A DNA stretch of 33,462 nucleotides from positions 1 to 33,462 of the forward strand of contig LJXT01000028.1 of the NCBI GenBank assembly GCA_001314815.1, read 5' to 3'. Below are positions 20,812 to 30,051 of the stretch, one piece after another. The translations under genes were made by a program, and so were the position numbers. This DNA comes from Algoriphagus marincola HL-49 (GTDB lineage Bacteria; Bacteroidota; Bacteroidia; Cytophagales; Cyclobacteriaceae). The notes below the pieces were generated by a model. It was not told where the DNA came from and did no database searches. It saw nothing but the letters and a program-made list of their open reading frames with translations. Numbering within the stretch: position 1 is the first letter of the stretch; the number at the start of each line of letters is the position of its first letter.

Positions 20812-23568
20812 TTAAAGTGTCGGTAATAATACTCCGTCGATGACATGGACTACTCCATTTTCAATCGCGACATCTGCTGCTACTACATTGTATGTATTTC
20901 CAGCCGAATCTGTCACAGTGACATTCGCTCCAGTTCGGGTTACTGTCAGGTCCTCTCCAGCAAGCGTAGGCACGGTCTGCTCACCTTCAGCAAGGTCGGT
21001 AGAGAAAGCAACTGCAGGAACTACGTGGAAGCCAAGTACTTTCTGTAATCCTTCCAAACCGATTGCATCGATCAATTCATCAAGATCAGCTACTCCAAGT
21101 GTGCCCAAAAGATCTACAAAGGCATCGTTGGTAGGAGCGAATACGGTGATTGCTTCTGCATCAAGCAAAGTTTGTCCAAGTCCGGCAGCAGTCACAGCGT
21201 CCAATAGGACCGTCAAACCAGCATCTGTAGCAGCTTCAACTACATTTGGAAGATCTTCTTCAGGCAATAATACTCCATCGATGACGTGAACTACTCCATT
21301 TTCGATCTCTACATCTGCAGTTACCACGCTGTATGTGTTGCCTCTTCCATCTGTGACAGTCACCGCATCTCCATTACGAGTTACAGTCAAATCCTCTCCG
21401 GCAAGTGTAGGGACAACCTGGTCTCCTTCAGCCAAATCAGCTGCAAAGGCAACTGAAGGCACCACATGGAAACCAAGTACATCCTGCAGACCTTCCAGTC
21501 CGATGGCATCGATCAATTCATTGAGATCAGCTACTCCAAGCGCATCCAATAAGTCTACAAAAGCATCATTAGTAGGTGCGAAAACAGTGATTGCTTCTGC
21601 ATCCAATAGCGTTTGACCAAGACCAGCAGCAGTAACGGCATCCAAAAGAACAGTAAGACCTGCAGCTTCTGCAGCTTCAACTAGATTCGGTACATCTGGC
21701 TCATTCGCAGTAGGTAAAACCACTCCGTCGATTACGTGAACAACACCATTTTCGATCGCTACGTCAGCAGCTACTACATTAAAGGTATTTCCTCTAGCAT
21801 CAGTCACGGTCACATTGGCACCTGTACGAGTCACTGTCAAGTCCTCACCAGCCAAAGTAGGAACAGTCTGTGCTCCTTCGGCCAAGTCAAAAGAGAAGGC
21901 AGTAGCAGGCACTACGTGGAAACCAAGGATTCTTGTAACTTCTTCGATTCCAACAGCAGCAACCAATTCCTGTAGAGAACCTAAGTTCAATGCAGCCAAA
22001 AGATCAAGGAAAGCTTGATTGGTTGGAGCAAATACGGTGATCGCTTCAGCATCAAGAAGCGTTTGACCAAGGTCAGCAGCAGTTACTGCATCCAAAAGAA
22101 CTGTCAAATCAGCTGCTGTAGCTGCTTCTACTACATTTGGAAGCGAGAACTCAGGCAATAACACACCGTCGATCACGTGAACGACTCCGTTTTCGATGGC
22201 AACATCTGCTACTACCACATTTGCTGTATTTCCCAAAGCATCTGTTACAGTCACACCACTTTCACCGGCTTCTACTGTCAACTCCTGACCTGCGAGAGTC
22301 GTGAAAGTATTGGTAGCTTCCAGATCTGTAGAGAAAGCTACTGCAGGTACTACGTGGAAACCCAAGATAGTCTGAAGATTTTCGATTCCTCCGATTTTAG
22401 CAACCAATTGGTCTAAATTCTCAGCATCATAAGCTGCCAAAGCAGCGGCAAAGGCATCATTGGTTGGTGCAAAAACAGTCATTGCTTCTGCGTCTAATAG
22501 TGTTTCGCCCAAATCAGCTGCTGTTACAGCGTCCAGCAGAGTAGTCAATCCGGCGCTTTGCGCAGCTTCTACCACGTTTGGAAGCATCAAATCAGGGAGC
22601 ATTACACCGTTGATCACATGGACTACACCATTTGCAATTTCAATATCCGCTGCAACCACCTGCGCTGTACGTCCTAGTTGATCGGTAACAGTCACAGTAC
22701 CTCCGGCGACTTCAACAGTAATTTCCTGTCCGGATACGGTTGTGAAAGTATTGGTAGGCTGTAGATCGCCTGAAAAGGCTACTGCAGGCACTACATGGAA
22801 TCCAAGGACAGTTTCTAAGTTTTCGATACCTCCGATTTTCAGAACCAATTCATCTAAGTCAGCTGCATTGAATACTTCTAAAGCAGCAGCAAAAGCTTCA
22901 TTGGTTGGAGCAAAAACAGTGATAGCTCCAGCTGAAAGCAGCGTATTTGCCAATCCATCAACTGCGGTCACCGCATCTAGCAAAGTAGTAAGACCAGCCT
23001 CTGTAGCGGCTTCCACAAGATCTGGAGCAGGCAAATCAATAGAAGGTATCAAAACTCGGTCAATCACATGGACTACTCCGTTTTCGATTTCCACATCAGC
23101 CTGTACCACTCGAGCCGTGTTTCCAGCAGCATCGATTACAGTTACGATACCTGGAGCACGGTTTACTACTAATTGCTGACCCGCTAATGTGGTCACAACA
23201 TTGGTTTCTTCAAGCTGATCCGAGAAAATGGTGTTTGGGACTACGTGGAAACCAAGGATTGTTTCCAGATTCATTGGACCACCGATTTTTTCTACCAAAT
23301 CATCCAAATCAGTCGCTCCAAACTCAGTCAAAGCATTCGCAAACGCATCGTTGGTTGGGGCAAAAACAGTAATTGCGCTTTGCGCTTGCAAAGTCGCTTC
23401 CAACCCGGAAATAGCCCGAATGGACGTCACTAGAGTGGTCAAACCGGCATCCTCAGCCGCCTCTATGAGCGTGGGATAAGGTAAAGGGCCTTGATAGTCT
23501 TCATTCTCACAGGCGACGAATGAAAAAAAGACGACCCCAACTAAAAGGTACTTTAAGAGTTTTGTCAT
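20812..23568 (-). CDS. Six-domain fasciclin (FAS1) lipoprotein
   Basis: A 918-residue surface or periplasmic lipoprotein (FSFVAC, C20) made almost wholly of six FAS1 domains of about 147-148 residues each. Each has the VFAPTN(D/E/Q)AF box and ends in NGVVHVI(D/N)GV. FAS1 domains mediate adhesion and protein-protein contacts in matrices. At DNA level the units recur with a 441-base period (for example 21119 versus 21560). The C-terminal domains 5 and 6 are nearly identical, whereas domain 1 is most diverged, suggesting stepwise duplication or homogenisation from the 3' end. It is acidic and Lys/Arg-poor. It is a single-gene unit between two terminators. Confidence 0.95.
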   Translation of the reverse strand: MTKLLKYLLVGVVFFSFVACENEDYQGPLPYPTLIEAAEDAGLTTLVTSIRAISGLEATLQAQSAITVFAPTNDAFANALTEFGATDLDDLVEKIGGPMNLETILGFHVVPNTIFSDQLEETNVVTTLAGQQLVVNRAPGIVTVIDAAGNTARVVQADVEIENGVVHVIDRVLIPSIDLPAPDLVEAATEAGLTTLLDAVTAVDGLANTLLSAGAITVFAPTNEAFAAALEVFNAADLDELVLKIGGIENLETVLGFHVVPAVAFSGDLQPTNTFTTVSGQEITVEVAGGTVTVTDQLGRTAQVVAADIEIANGVVHVINGVMLPDLMLPNVVEAAQSAGLTTLLDAVTAADLGETLLDAEAMTVFAPTNDAFAAALAAYDAENLDQLVAKIGGIENLQTILGFHVVPAVAFSTDLEATNTFTTLAGQELTVEAGESGVTVTDALGNTANVVVADVAIENGVVHVIDGVLLPEFSLPNVVEAATAADLTVLLDAVTAADLGQTLLDAEAITVFAPTNQAFLDLLAALNLGSLQELVAAVGIEEVTRILGFHVVPATAFSFDLAEGAQTVPTLAGEDLTVTRTGANVTVTDARGNTFNVVAADVAIENGVVHVIDGVVLPTANEPDVPNLVEAAEAAGLTVLLDAVTAAGLGQTLLDAEAITVFAPTNDAFVDLLDALGVADLNELIDAIGLEGLQDVLGFHVVPSVAFAADLAEGDQVVPTLAGEDLTVTRNGDAVTVTDGRGNTYSVVTADVEIENGVVHVIDGVLLPEEDLPNVVEAATDAGLTVLLDAVTAAGLGQTLLDAEAITVFAPTNDAFVDLLGTLGVADLDELIDAIGLEGLQKVLGFHVVPAVAFSTDLAEGEQTVPTLAGEDLTVTRTGANVTVTDSAGNTYNVVAADVAIENGVVHVIDGVLLPTL

Positions 23569-23683
23569 AGCATGTTATGGTTAGTTTGCTTTCAAAACTC
23601 TGTGTAGACACGAATTGATTTCTGAATAATCGCGAACTGTAGATTTTTCACTGTGAACTGTGAGATTTTCACCCTGAATTGAA

Positions 23684-23703
23684 AAAAGCCCCGGAGGGCT
23701 TTT
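23684..23703 (-). terminator. Rho-independent terminator after pyk
   Basis: An 8-bp perfect stem AAAAGCCC/GGGCTTTT with a four-base loop. On the minus strand it is followed by a run of six T. It lies about 63 bases past the pyk stop and about 115 bases before the FAS1 start. T-rich sequence on both sides could let it work in both directions. Confidence 0.75.
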
Positions 23704-23765
23704 GATTTTAAATCCAATTAAAGAAGGTTGAAATGCAGTTTTAAGCTCAGATCAATCCTTCCTTA

Positions 23766-25190
23766 TTAATTTACAATATGAATTTTGAGCATATTGGTCT
23801 TGCCTTTGGCCTTGAGTGGCATACTGGCAGTATTGATAATGATATCACCAAGATTTACATGGTCATCACGCTTTAGGGTGTTCTCGATATCCTCGAAAGT
23901 AGCGTCGGTCGAAATTTGATTTTCATAGTAATAAGCACGTACTCCCCATACAAGTGACATTTGGGTAATTAACTTCTCGTTTCGAGTGAAAACAAAAATA
24001 CTTGCTTTTGGTCGGTGAGACGCGATTCGGAAAGCAGTAAAACCCGAAGAGGTAATTCCCACAATGGCTTTTGCCTTCACATTTCTTGAAAGTCTGGAAG
24101 CCATCAGGATGAGGTTATTACTCAAAAAAGTAGGCGCACCTTCCGGAATTTTGTAGAGGTTATGGTAAATATCTGAGTTATCTTCTAGGTACTTGATAAT
24201 GCTAGACATAGCCTTTACAGCATTCACAGGATATTTCCCTGAGGCTGTTTCGGCAGAAAGCATCACTGCATCCGCACCATCAAGAACCGCATTCGCCACA
24301 TCATTGGTTTCTGCCCGTGTAGGTCGTGGATTGGAGATCATACTTTCCATCATCTGAGTGGCAATGATAACTGGCTTGCAAGCAAGCTTACATTTCTCTA
24401 CCATTTTCTTTTGCCATAAAGGAACAATTTCTTGAGGTACTTCCACTCCAAGATCTCCCCTAGCTACCATGATGGCATCTGTCGCTTCGATGATATCATC
24501 GATATTTTCCAAAGCTTCCGGTTTCTCGATTTTTGCCACAATCCTGCAGACTTTTCCGGCTTTTTGGATTCGCTCTCGCAAATCAGTGATATCATCCGCT
24601 GATCTTACAAAAGAAAGCGCAATCCAATCTACCTCTTGCTCCAAGCCAAAGACTAAATCTTCTAGGTCCTTTTCGGTAAGAGAAGGTGCAGACACTTTGG
24701 TATTAGGCAGGTTGATACCCTTTCTAGACTTTAAAATACCCCCATGAACTACCGTACAGTTTACATTTTTGCCGTCGGTATCCTCCACGATCAGTTCCAA
24801 ATTCCCATCGTCAATCAAAATACGATCGCCAGAAACCACATCATTAGGCAGGTTTTGATAAACCGTAGATACCAAAGAAGCATTTCCCACTACGGGATCA
24901 TTGGTAATCGTAATTTTATTTCCAGGAACAATTTCAACTCCGTTATTCTCTACCTCTCCTACACGGATTTTTGGACCCTGGAGATCCTGAAGTATGCCTA
25001 GGTGTAAATTGTCTTCTTTGTTGATTCTTCGGATAATTTCAATTACCTCTTTATGGATGGCATGGCTACCGTGGGAAAAGTTTAGCCGAAATACATTGGC
25101 CCCAGCAGCTGCTAAGCTTTTGATCGTTTCATAATTATTGGAAGCAGGTCCAATGGTAGCAAGAATTTTGGTCTTGTTGAATTGATTCAT
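23766..25190 (-). CDS. pyk: Pyruvate kinase
   Basis: It catalyses phosphoenolpyruvate plus ADP to pyruvate plus ATP, the last glycolytic step. At 474 residues it is normal. Motifs: TKILATIGPAS (7-17), FRLNFSHGSH, the active-site signature IVAKIEKPEALENID, MVARGDLGVEVP and ATQMMESMI. The C-terminal allosteric domain is present. It starts two bases after the stop of the IPExxxVDY-family gene and is probably read from the promoter at 25644-25651. A terminator follows. Confidence 0.97.
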   Translation of the reverse strand: MNQFNKTKILATIGPASNNYETIKSLAAAGANVFRLNFSHGSHAIHKEVIEIIRRINKEDNLHLGILQDLQGPKIRVGEVENNGVEIVPGNKITITNDPVVGNASLVSTVYQNLPNDVVSGDRILIDDGNLELIVEDTDGKNVNCTVVHGGILKSRKGINLPNTKVSAPSLTEKDLEDLVFGLEQEVDWIALSFVRSADDITDLRERIQKAGKVCRIVAKIEKPEALENIDDIIEATDAIMVARGDLGVEVPQEIVPLWQKKMVEKCKLACKPVIIATQMMESMISNPRPTRAETNDVANAVLDGADAVMLSAETASGKYPVNAVKAMSSIIKYLEDNSDIYHNLYKIPEGAPTFLSNNLILMASRLSRNVKAKAIVGITSSGFTAFRIASHRPKASIFVFTRNEKLITQMSLVWGVRAYYYENQISTDATFEDIENTLKRDDHVNLGDIIINTASMPLKAKGKTNMLKIHIVN

Positions 25191-25192
25191 TA

Positions 25193-25621
25193 TTAATAGG
25201 TTAATAGGTTTTCTTTTGATTTTAATTTCGAGATATCAAGCTTCATGACATTTTGTACATAAGGAATCTGCCGGAGATTGGAAACAAAAATTTGAGCGTC
25301 CAGTAGCTCTGTTTCATCTTGTACCAATAGAAAATAATCCATGGTCCTAAGTTCGGGAATCAAGTAAGATACATTTCTTTCAGAGGTGATTGCCTTGTTT
25401 TTCAGAAGCTGAATAAATCCATGAGGTAAAGAAAGGAAATATTGGCTAATTTTCAGATTGGGTGCAGACAAAAACTCCAATTCGATATCATCTTCCCGCG
25501 TCAGATCTAAATGGAGCGCACGATTGATGAGCCAGGCCATTTTGTAGTCCTTCACAGGAGATACGATACCCAAAAGCTCAAAATCATAGGTATGCTCAAT
25601 TTCTAATCTGACTTTCTTCAT
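25193..25621 (-). CDS. IPExxxVDY-family protein
   Basis: A 142-residue soluble protein of a Bacteroidota family named for the IPExxxVDY motif, seen here as IPELRTMDYF (about 89-98) with Met in place of Val. The function is unknown. It is the first gene of a two-gene operon with pyk (two-base gap), a neighbourhood that suggests a link to glycolysis or to pyk expression. It starts at ATG 25621, 22 bases after a perfect TAACTTTG element. Confidence 0.88.
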   Translation of the reverse strand: MKKVRLEIEHTYDFELLGIVSPVKDYKMAWLINRALHLDLTREDDIELEFLSAPNLKISQYFLSLPHGFIQLLKNKAITSERNVSYLIPELRTMDYFLLVQDETELLDAQIFVSNLRQIPYVQNVMKLDISKLKSKENLLTY

Positions 25622-25643
25622 TTAGGCTTGGCAAGACTTAGCT

Positions 25644-25651
25644 CAAAGTTA
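25644..25651 (-). promoter_or_regulatory. -7 promoter element of the IPExxxVDY-pyk operon
   Basis: On the minus strand this reads TAACTTTG, an exact TAnnTTTG match, ending 22 bases before the ATG at 25621. A T-rich TTTTTCG lies about 17-20 bases upstream as a weak -33 candidate. Confidence 0.55.
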
Positions 25652-25877
25652 GAAATAAAAAAATGACGAAAAATGAAGTAGCACCTCTTTCAGATTTTTT
25701 TTGAGAAAATAAGCTCCTGAAAAAAGAGCTAACAACAAACCAATCAAAAGGCTAGCTAATTCGACAAAGATTGAAAAATCCTCAAATACTGGGAATATTG
25801 ACCCTGAAATTTGAAGATTTTAATTAAATTTCTGTGTTGAGCGACAAAGTTGGCAAAAAATTTACTTAGACCTTTTC

Positions 25878-25909
25878 TTTGCCTATTCGCTTTTAAATAT
25901 ATTTCTTTG
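25878..25909 (+). promoter_or_regulatory. Possible acpP promoter
   Basis: TTTG (25878-25881), a 20-base spacer, then TTTCTTTG (25902-25909), one base off TAnnTTTG. The element ends 30 bases before the acpP ATG. Spacing and position fit the Bacteroidota sigma factor; the imperfect TA leaves doubt. Confidence 0.4.
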
Positions 25910-25939
25910 CGGAGTGTTATTAACTAAACTGATCACAAA

Positions 25940-26176
25940 ATGTCTGAAATTGCACAAAAAGTAAAAGCCATCATCGTAGACAAACTTGGCGTAGAAGAAT
26001 CTGAAGTGACTATGGAAGCGAGCTTCACCAATGATTTGGGAGCTGACTCTCTTGACACGGTAGAATTGATCATGGAATTCGAAAAAGAATTCAATATCTC
26101 TATTCCAGACGACCAAGCTGAGCAAATTGGCACTGTAGGTCAAGCTGTCTCTTACCTTGAGGCTAACGTAAAATAA
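25940..26176 (+). CDS. acpP: Acyl carrier protein
   Basis: A 78-residue acidic carrier of growing fatty acyl chains. The phosphopantetheine attachment serine is S37 in [17 protein letters not shown]-terminus and length are standard. fabF starts 19 bases after its stop, the usual acpP-fabF-rnc order. It is first in the run acpP-fabF-rnc-nadE-lgt. Confidence 0.98.
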   Translation: MSEIAQKVKAIIVDKLGVEESEVTMEASFTNDLGADSLDTVELIMEFEKEFNISIPDDQAEQIGTVGQAVSYLEANVK

Positions 26177-26195
26177 TCATTCTTTCATTCATTTT

Positions 26196-27446
26196 ATGAA
26201 TTTGAAACGAGTTGTAGTAACGGGTATAGGCGCCATCACTCCCATTGGCAATACTTCCGAAGAATTTTGGAAGGGATTGACAGCGGGAGTAAGTGGCGCT
26301 GCACCTATTACCAAATTCGACGCGTCACTTTTCAAAACCCAATTTGCCTGCGAAATCAAAAATCTCGATGTAGATAATTTTATCGACAGAAAAGAGGCAA
26401 GAAAAATGGATCCTTTCACGCAGTATGCCATGATCTCAGTTGATGAGGCGATGGCTGACTCAGGATTGGATTTGGACAAAATTGACAAAGCACGTTCAGG
26501 GGTTATTTGGGGATCTGGAATCGGTGGATTGCGTACATTCCAAGACGAGGTGACTAGCTTCGCCTTAGGAGATGGAACGCCTAGATTCAATCCTTTCTTT
26601 ATTCCTAAAATGATCGCTGATATCAGTGCAGGTTTTATTTCCATCAAATATGGATTTAGAGGTCCTAACTTCGTCACTGTTTCGGCTTGTGCTTCTGCCA
26701 CTAATGCACTAATCGATGCATTCAATTACATCCGAATGGGCAAAGCTGATATTTTCATATCAGGTGGCTCTGAAGCAGCTGTAACTGAAGCAGGAATCGG
26801 AGGATTCAATGCGATGAAAGCATTGTCGCAAAGAAACGATTCACCTGAAACGGCTTCTAGACCATTTGATAAGGATAGAGATGGTTTTGTGTTGGGTGAA
26901 GGTGCCGGAGCGCTTATTCTTGAAGAGTATGAGCATGCCGTAGCCAGAGGTGCCAAAATCTATGCAGAGCTAGTCGGTGGTGGAATGTCTGCGGATGCTA
27001 ATCACATTACTGCTCCACATCCCGAGGGATTAGGAGCTAGCGAAGTGATGGAATCTGCACTGAAGGATGCCAATCTTAGTACAACGGATATCGATTATAT
27101 CAATGTGCATGGAACCTCCACTCCACTTGGTGATGTGAGTGAAACCAAAGCAATCCAAAAGGTATTCGGAGAACACGCCTACAAGCTCAATATTTCCAGT
27201 ACCAAGTCCATGACAGGCCACTTATTGGGTGCTGCAGGAGCCATCGAGGCAATCGCATCTATCATGGCGATCAAACACGGGATCATTCCTCCGACGATCA
27301 ATCATTTCACGGATGATGAAAACCTTGATCCCAAACTTAATCTGACATTCAATCAGGCTCAAAAGCGTGATGTCAATGTCGCCTTGAGTAATACCTTCGG
27401 TTTTGGCGGACATAATTGTTCCGTCATCTTTAAGAAAATAAACTGA
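26196..27446 (+). CDS. fabF: 3-oxoacyl-ACP synthase II
   Basis: It condenses malonyl-ACP with acyl-ACP in fatty-acid elongation. At 416 residues it is typical. The thiolase-fold Cys-His-His triad is visible: C165 in VSACASATNA, H305 in VHGTSTPLGD, H342 in TGHLLGAAGA. The glycine-rich FGFGGHN end is intact. It follows acpP by 19 bases and precedes rnc by 7 bases. Confidence 0.98.
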   Translation: MNLKRVVVTGIGAITPIGNTSEEFWKGLTAGVSGAAPITKFDASLFKTQFACEIKNLDVDNFIDRKEARKMDPFTQYAMISVDEAMADSGLDLDKIDKARSGVIWGSGIGGLRTFQDEVTSFALGDGTPRFNPFFIPKMIADISAGFISIKYGFRGPNFVTVSACASATNALIDAFNYIRMGKADIFISGGSEAAVTEAGIGGFNAMKALSQRNDSPETASRPFDKDRDGFVLGEGAGALILEEYEHAVARGAKIYAELVGGGMSADANHITAPHPEGLGASEVMESALKDANLSTTDIDYINVHGTSTPLGDVSETKAIQKVFGEHAYKLNISSTKSMTGHLLGAAGAIEAIASIMAIKHGIIPPTINHFTDDENLDPKLNLTFNQAQKRDVNVALSNTFGFGGHNCSVIFKKIN

Positions 27447-27453
27447 TTACCAG

Positions 27454-28194
27454 TTGAATTTGCTGAAGCGTCTGGGAATTCAAAACTTATTTCTGAGTAA
27501 AAAAGACAAAAGGCTTGCCTCCTCCATCAAAATGATGATTGGAGGCAAGCCTTTTAATATTTCCCTCTATCAGCTGGCCTTGACGCCGGCGGCTTTGGGG
27601 GAAGAAAGCCCACAAGGCTATCGAGTAAGCAATGAGCGCTTAGAGTTTTTGGGTGATGCCGTTCTCGGTTCAGTCATTGCCGAATACCTTTTCCAAAAAT
27701 ACCCCTTACGGGATGAGGGCTTCCTCACCGAAACTCGCTCCAAACTTGTCAATCGGGAAAGCCTAAATCAGACCGGAATCAAAATCGGAATCAAAAATAT
27801 GCTCTGGGAGTATATTGAGGACAGGCCCTTTACTGCGAATAAATCTCTTTATGGGGATACTTTGGAAGCGATGATCGGGGCCATTTATCTTGATCGGGGT
27901 CATGCTTTCACCAAGAATTTTATCCTGCAGCGCATCCTCCTTCACTTTGATATCCAAGGGATGATTGCAACCACCTCTAATTACAAATCAAAAATCATCG
28001 AATGGACTCAAAAGGAAAATAAGGAGGTAGATTTTAAGATAATTGAAATCAATGGCAACCAGCGGTACAAAGAGTTTGTTGTAGCTTTGAGAATAGAAAA
28101 TAGAGACGTAGCCGTTGGAAAAGGCCCCACTAAAAAGAAAGCAGAACAGGAGGCCTCTAAAATTGCCTGCGAACAATTAAAAATCCCCCATTAG
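27454..28194 (+). CDS. rnc: Ribonuclease III
   Basis: A 246-residue double-strand-specific endoribonuclease for rRNA and mRNA processing. The signature NERLEFLGDAV (60-70) carries E61, E64 and D68. The second metal-site pair is D135 and E138 in GDTLEAMIGAIYLDRG. A dsRNA-binding domain spans about 165-243. The start is TTG 27454: the sequence before the first internal ATG resembles the extended N-terminus of Bacteroidota RNase III, so starting later would truncate the fold. Confidence 0.95.
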   Translation: MNLLKRLGIQNLFLSKKDKRLASSIKMMIGGKPFNISLYQLALTPAALGEESPQGYRVSNERLEFLGDAVLGSVIAEYLFQKYPLRDEGFLTETRSKLVNRESLNQTGIKIGIKNMLWEYIEDRPFTANKSLYGDTLEAMIGAIYLDRGHAFTKNFILQRILLHFDIQGMIATTSNYKSKIIEWTQKENKEVDFKIIEINGNQRYKEFVVALRIENRDVAVGKGPTKKKAEQEASKIACEQLKIPH

Positions 28195-28212
28195 GATTTC
28201 CCTTCAATCAGT

Positions 28213-30045
28213 ATGAAATTAGCACTTGCCACAGTCAATCAGACACCCCTAGACTGGACGGGAAATCTCCAGCGAATCATTGCTGCGACCGACCAAGCAA
28301 AGCAAGAAGGTGCAAGACTTATTTTTTTTCCTGAGCTCTGTATTACTGGCTATGGCTCAGAAGATCTATTTCTCAGCTATTGGTACCCAGCAAAAGCTTT
28401 AGACCAACTCCATTTACTTCTTTCTCATAGCCAGGGTGTAACGATTGCCGTGGGTCTCCCCTACCGAATCCAAGACAAGGTCTACAATACCATGGCATTG
28501 CTAGAGAATGGTAAGCTGAAAGGCTTTGTAGCCAAGCAGTTTATGGCGATCGACGGCGTTCACTATGAATTCCGCTGGTTTACTCCCTGGAAAGCCAATG
28601 AACAGATCGAAGTTGATTTCTTTGGAGAGAAAATCCCCTTTGGCGATATTACCTTCGAAAAGGAAGGAATTCATTACGGATTTGAGATCTGTGAAGATGC
28701 TTGGAGAGGAAAAGAAAGGCCGGGCTATAGATTTTGTGATCGAAAAGTAGAGTTGATCATCAGTCCCAGTGCAAGCCATTTTGCCATGGGCAAAACCCTT
28801 GAGCGTAAGCAATTAATCGAAGAAAGCTCAAAGATTTTTGACTGCTTTTATGCCTATGTAAACCTTCTTGGAAATGAATCCGGAAGGATGATTTTTGATG
28901 GAGAGGCGCTTTTCGCCAAGTCAGGAAGGATTCTCTATCGAAATCAACTTCTCTCCTTTCAAGACTATCAGGTCATGACCTTCGACTACAAGGATGAGGA
29001 GCAAGAAATTGCAGAAATCCATCCCAAGGAGTGGGAATTCGCTCAAGCTTCTGCCTTGGGTCTTTTTGATTACCTGAGAAAAAGTAAAAGCAAAGGCTTT
29101 GTACTTTCGCTTTCCGGTGGGGCAGACTCCTCGACCATTGCTGTATTGGTTGCAGAGATGGTCCGCAGAGGTCTCCAAGAGCTAGGATTACAAGCATTTT
29201 GTCAAAAGATCGGTTTGAATCACTGGGAAAACTATTCAACTGATCCCGAAAAACTTCTAGTTAATGAACTTTTGACCACCGCCTACCAAGGTACCTCCAA
29301 CTCATCCAAAGACACGCTTGAAAGCGCTCAATCCTTGGCTGAAAGTCTTGGGGCTAAGTTTTATCATTGGACAATCGATGAGGAGGTTTCTTCCTACACT
29401 TCTAAGATCGAAAATGCCTTGGGAAGGAAGCTGACTTGGGAAAAGGATGATATCACCTTGCAAAACATTCAGGCACGGGCACGCTCTCCTATTATTTGGA
29501 TGCTAGCCAATATCAACAATGCGCTACTTTTAGCTACTTCCAACCGGTCGGAAGGCGATGTAGGTTATACGACAATGGATGGCGATACAAGCGGAAGCAT
29601 TTCCCCGATTGCGGCAGTTGATAAATATTTTGTACTCCATTGGTTAAGGTGGGCAGAGGAAAACCTCAATCGCCCGGGACTTAAAAAAGTAAACTCACTG
29701 CGGCCCACTGCCGAACTCCGACCAAGTGAACGAAAGCAAACGGACGAGAAGGATCTGATGCCCTATTCGCTAATTGTGGAAATCGAAAAACTAGCAATTC
29801 GGGATAGACGATCCCCTATGGACATTTATTGGCTCTTAAAAGAAGAACTGGATCTGAATCCAGATGAATTGAAAGGTTATGTAAAAAAATTCTTTCAACT
29901 TTGGGCACGGAATCAGTGGAAGCGAGAAAGACTCGCTCCTTCCTTCCATCTGGATCAATTTAATGTAGACCCAAAAACTTGGTATCGATTCCCTATCCTT
30001 TCTCAAGGATTTACCGAAGAACTCGCACAATTGGACAAAGCTTAA
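28213..30045 (+). CDS. nadE: Glutamine-dependent NAD+ synthetase
   Basis: A 610-residue two-domain enzyme making NAD+ from nicotinate adenine dinucleotide, ATP and glutamine. The N-terminal nitrilase-type glutaminase has the Glu-Lys-Cys triad E41 (FFPELCITGYG), K108 (GFVAKQF) and C160 (YGFEICEDAW). The C-terminal synthetase has the PP-loop SGGADSS (301-307) and ATSNRSEGDVGYTTMDGD. Length fits the long, glutamine-using form. It lies 18 bases after rnc and 6 bases before lgt. Confidence 0.96.
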   Translation: MKLALATVNQTPLDWTGNLQRIIAATDQAKQEGARLIFFPELCITGYGSEDLFLSYWYPAKALDQLHLLLSHSQGVTIAVGLPYRIQDKVYNTMALLENGKLKGFVAKQFMAIDGVHYEFRWFTPWKANEQIEVDFFGEKIPFGDITFEKEGIHYGFEICEDAWRGKERPGYRFCDRKVELIISPSASHFAMGKTLERKQLIEESSKIFDCFYAYVNLLGNESGRMIFDGEALFAKSGRILYRNQLLSFQDYQVMTFDYKDEEQEIAEIHPKEWEFAQASALGLFDYLRKSKSKGFVLSLSGGADSSTIAVLVAEMVRRGLQELGLQAFCQKIGLNHWENYSTDPEKLLVNELLTTAYQGTSNSSKDTLESAQSLAESLGAKFYHWTIDEEVSSYTSKIENALGRKLTWEKDDITLQNIQARARSPIIWMLANINNALLLATSNRSEGDVGYTTMDGDTSGSISPIAAVDKYFVLHWLRWAEENLNRPGLKKVNSLRPTAELRPSERKQTDEKDLMPYSLIVEIEKLAIRDRRSPMDIYWLLKEELDLNPDELKGYVKKFFQLWARNQWKRERLAPSFHLDQFNVDPKTWYRFPILSQGFTEELAQLDKA

Positions 30046-30051
30046 TATCCC

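Larger units (their letters stand above)
25622..25939. other. Divergent promoter region between pyk operon and acpP
   Basis: 318 bases with no gene. The left end holds the minus-strand promoter of the IPExxxVDY-pyk operon and the right end the plus-strand promoter of acpP. The middle (about 25670-25870) is AT-rich with no repeat, hairpin or RNA gene that I can support. Confidence 0.7.

Noticed and set aside
20840-23480. Long plus-strand open frames opposite the FAS1 gene
   Set aside because: They are antisense shadows of a repetitive, GC-structured coding sequence; the minus-strand frame has a signal peptide and six intact domains.
25670-25870. Riboswitch or small RNA in the acpP-pyk divergent region
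   Set aside because: No conserved motif or convincing stem was seen; only promoter elements near both ends are supportable.
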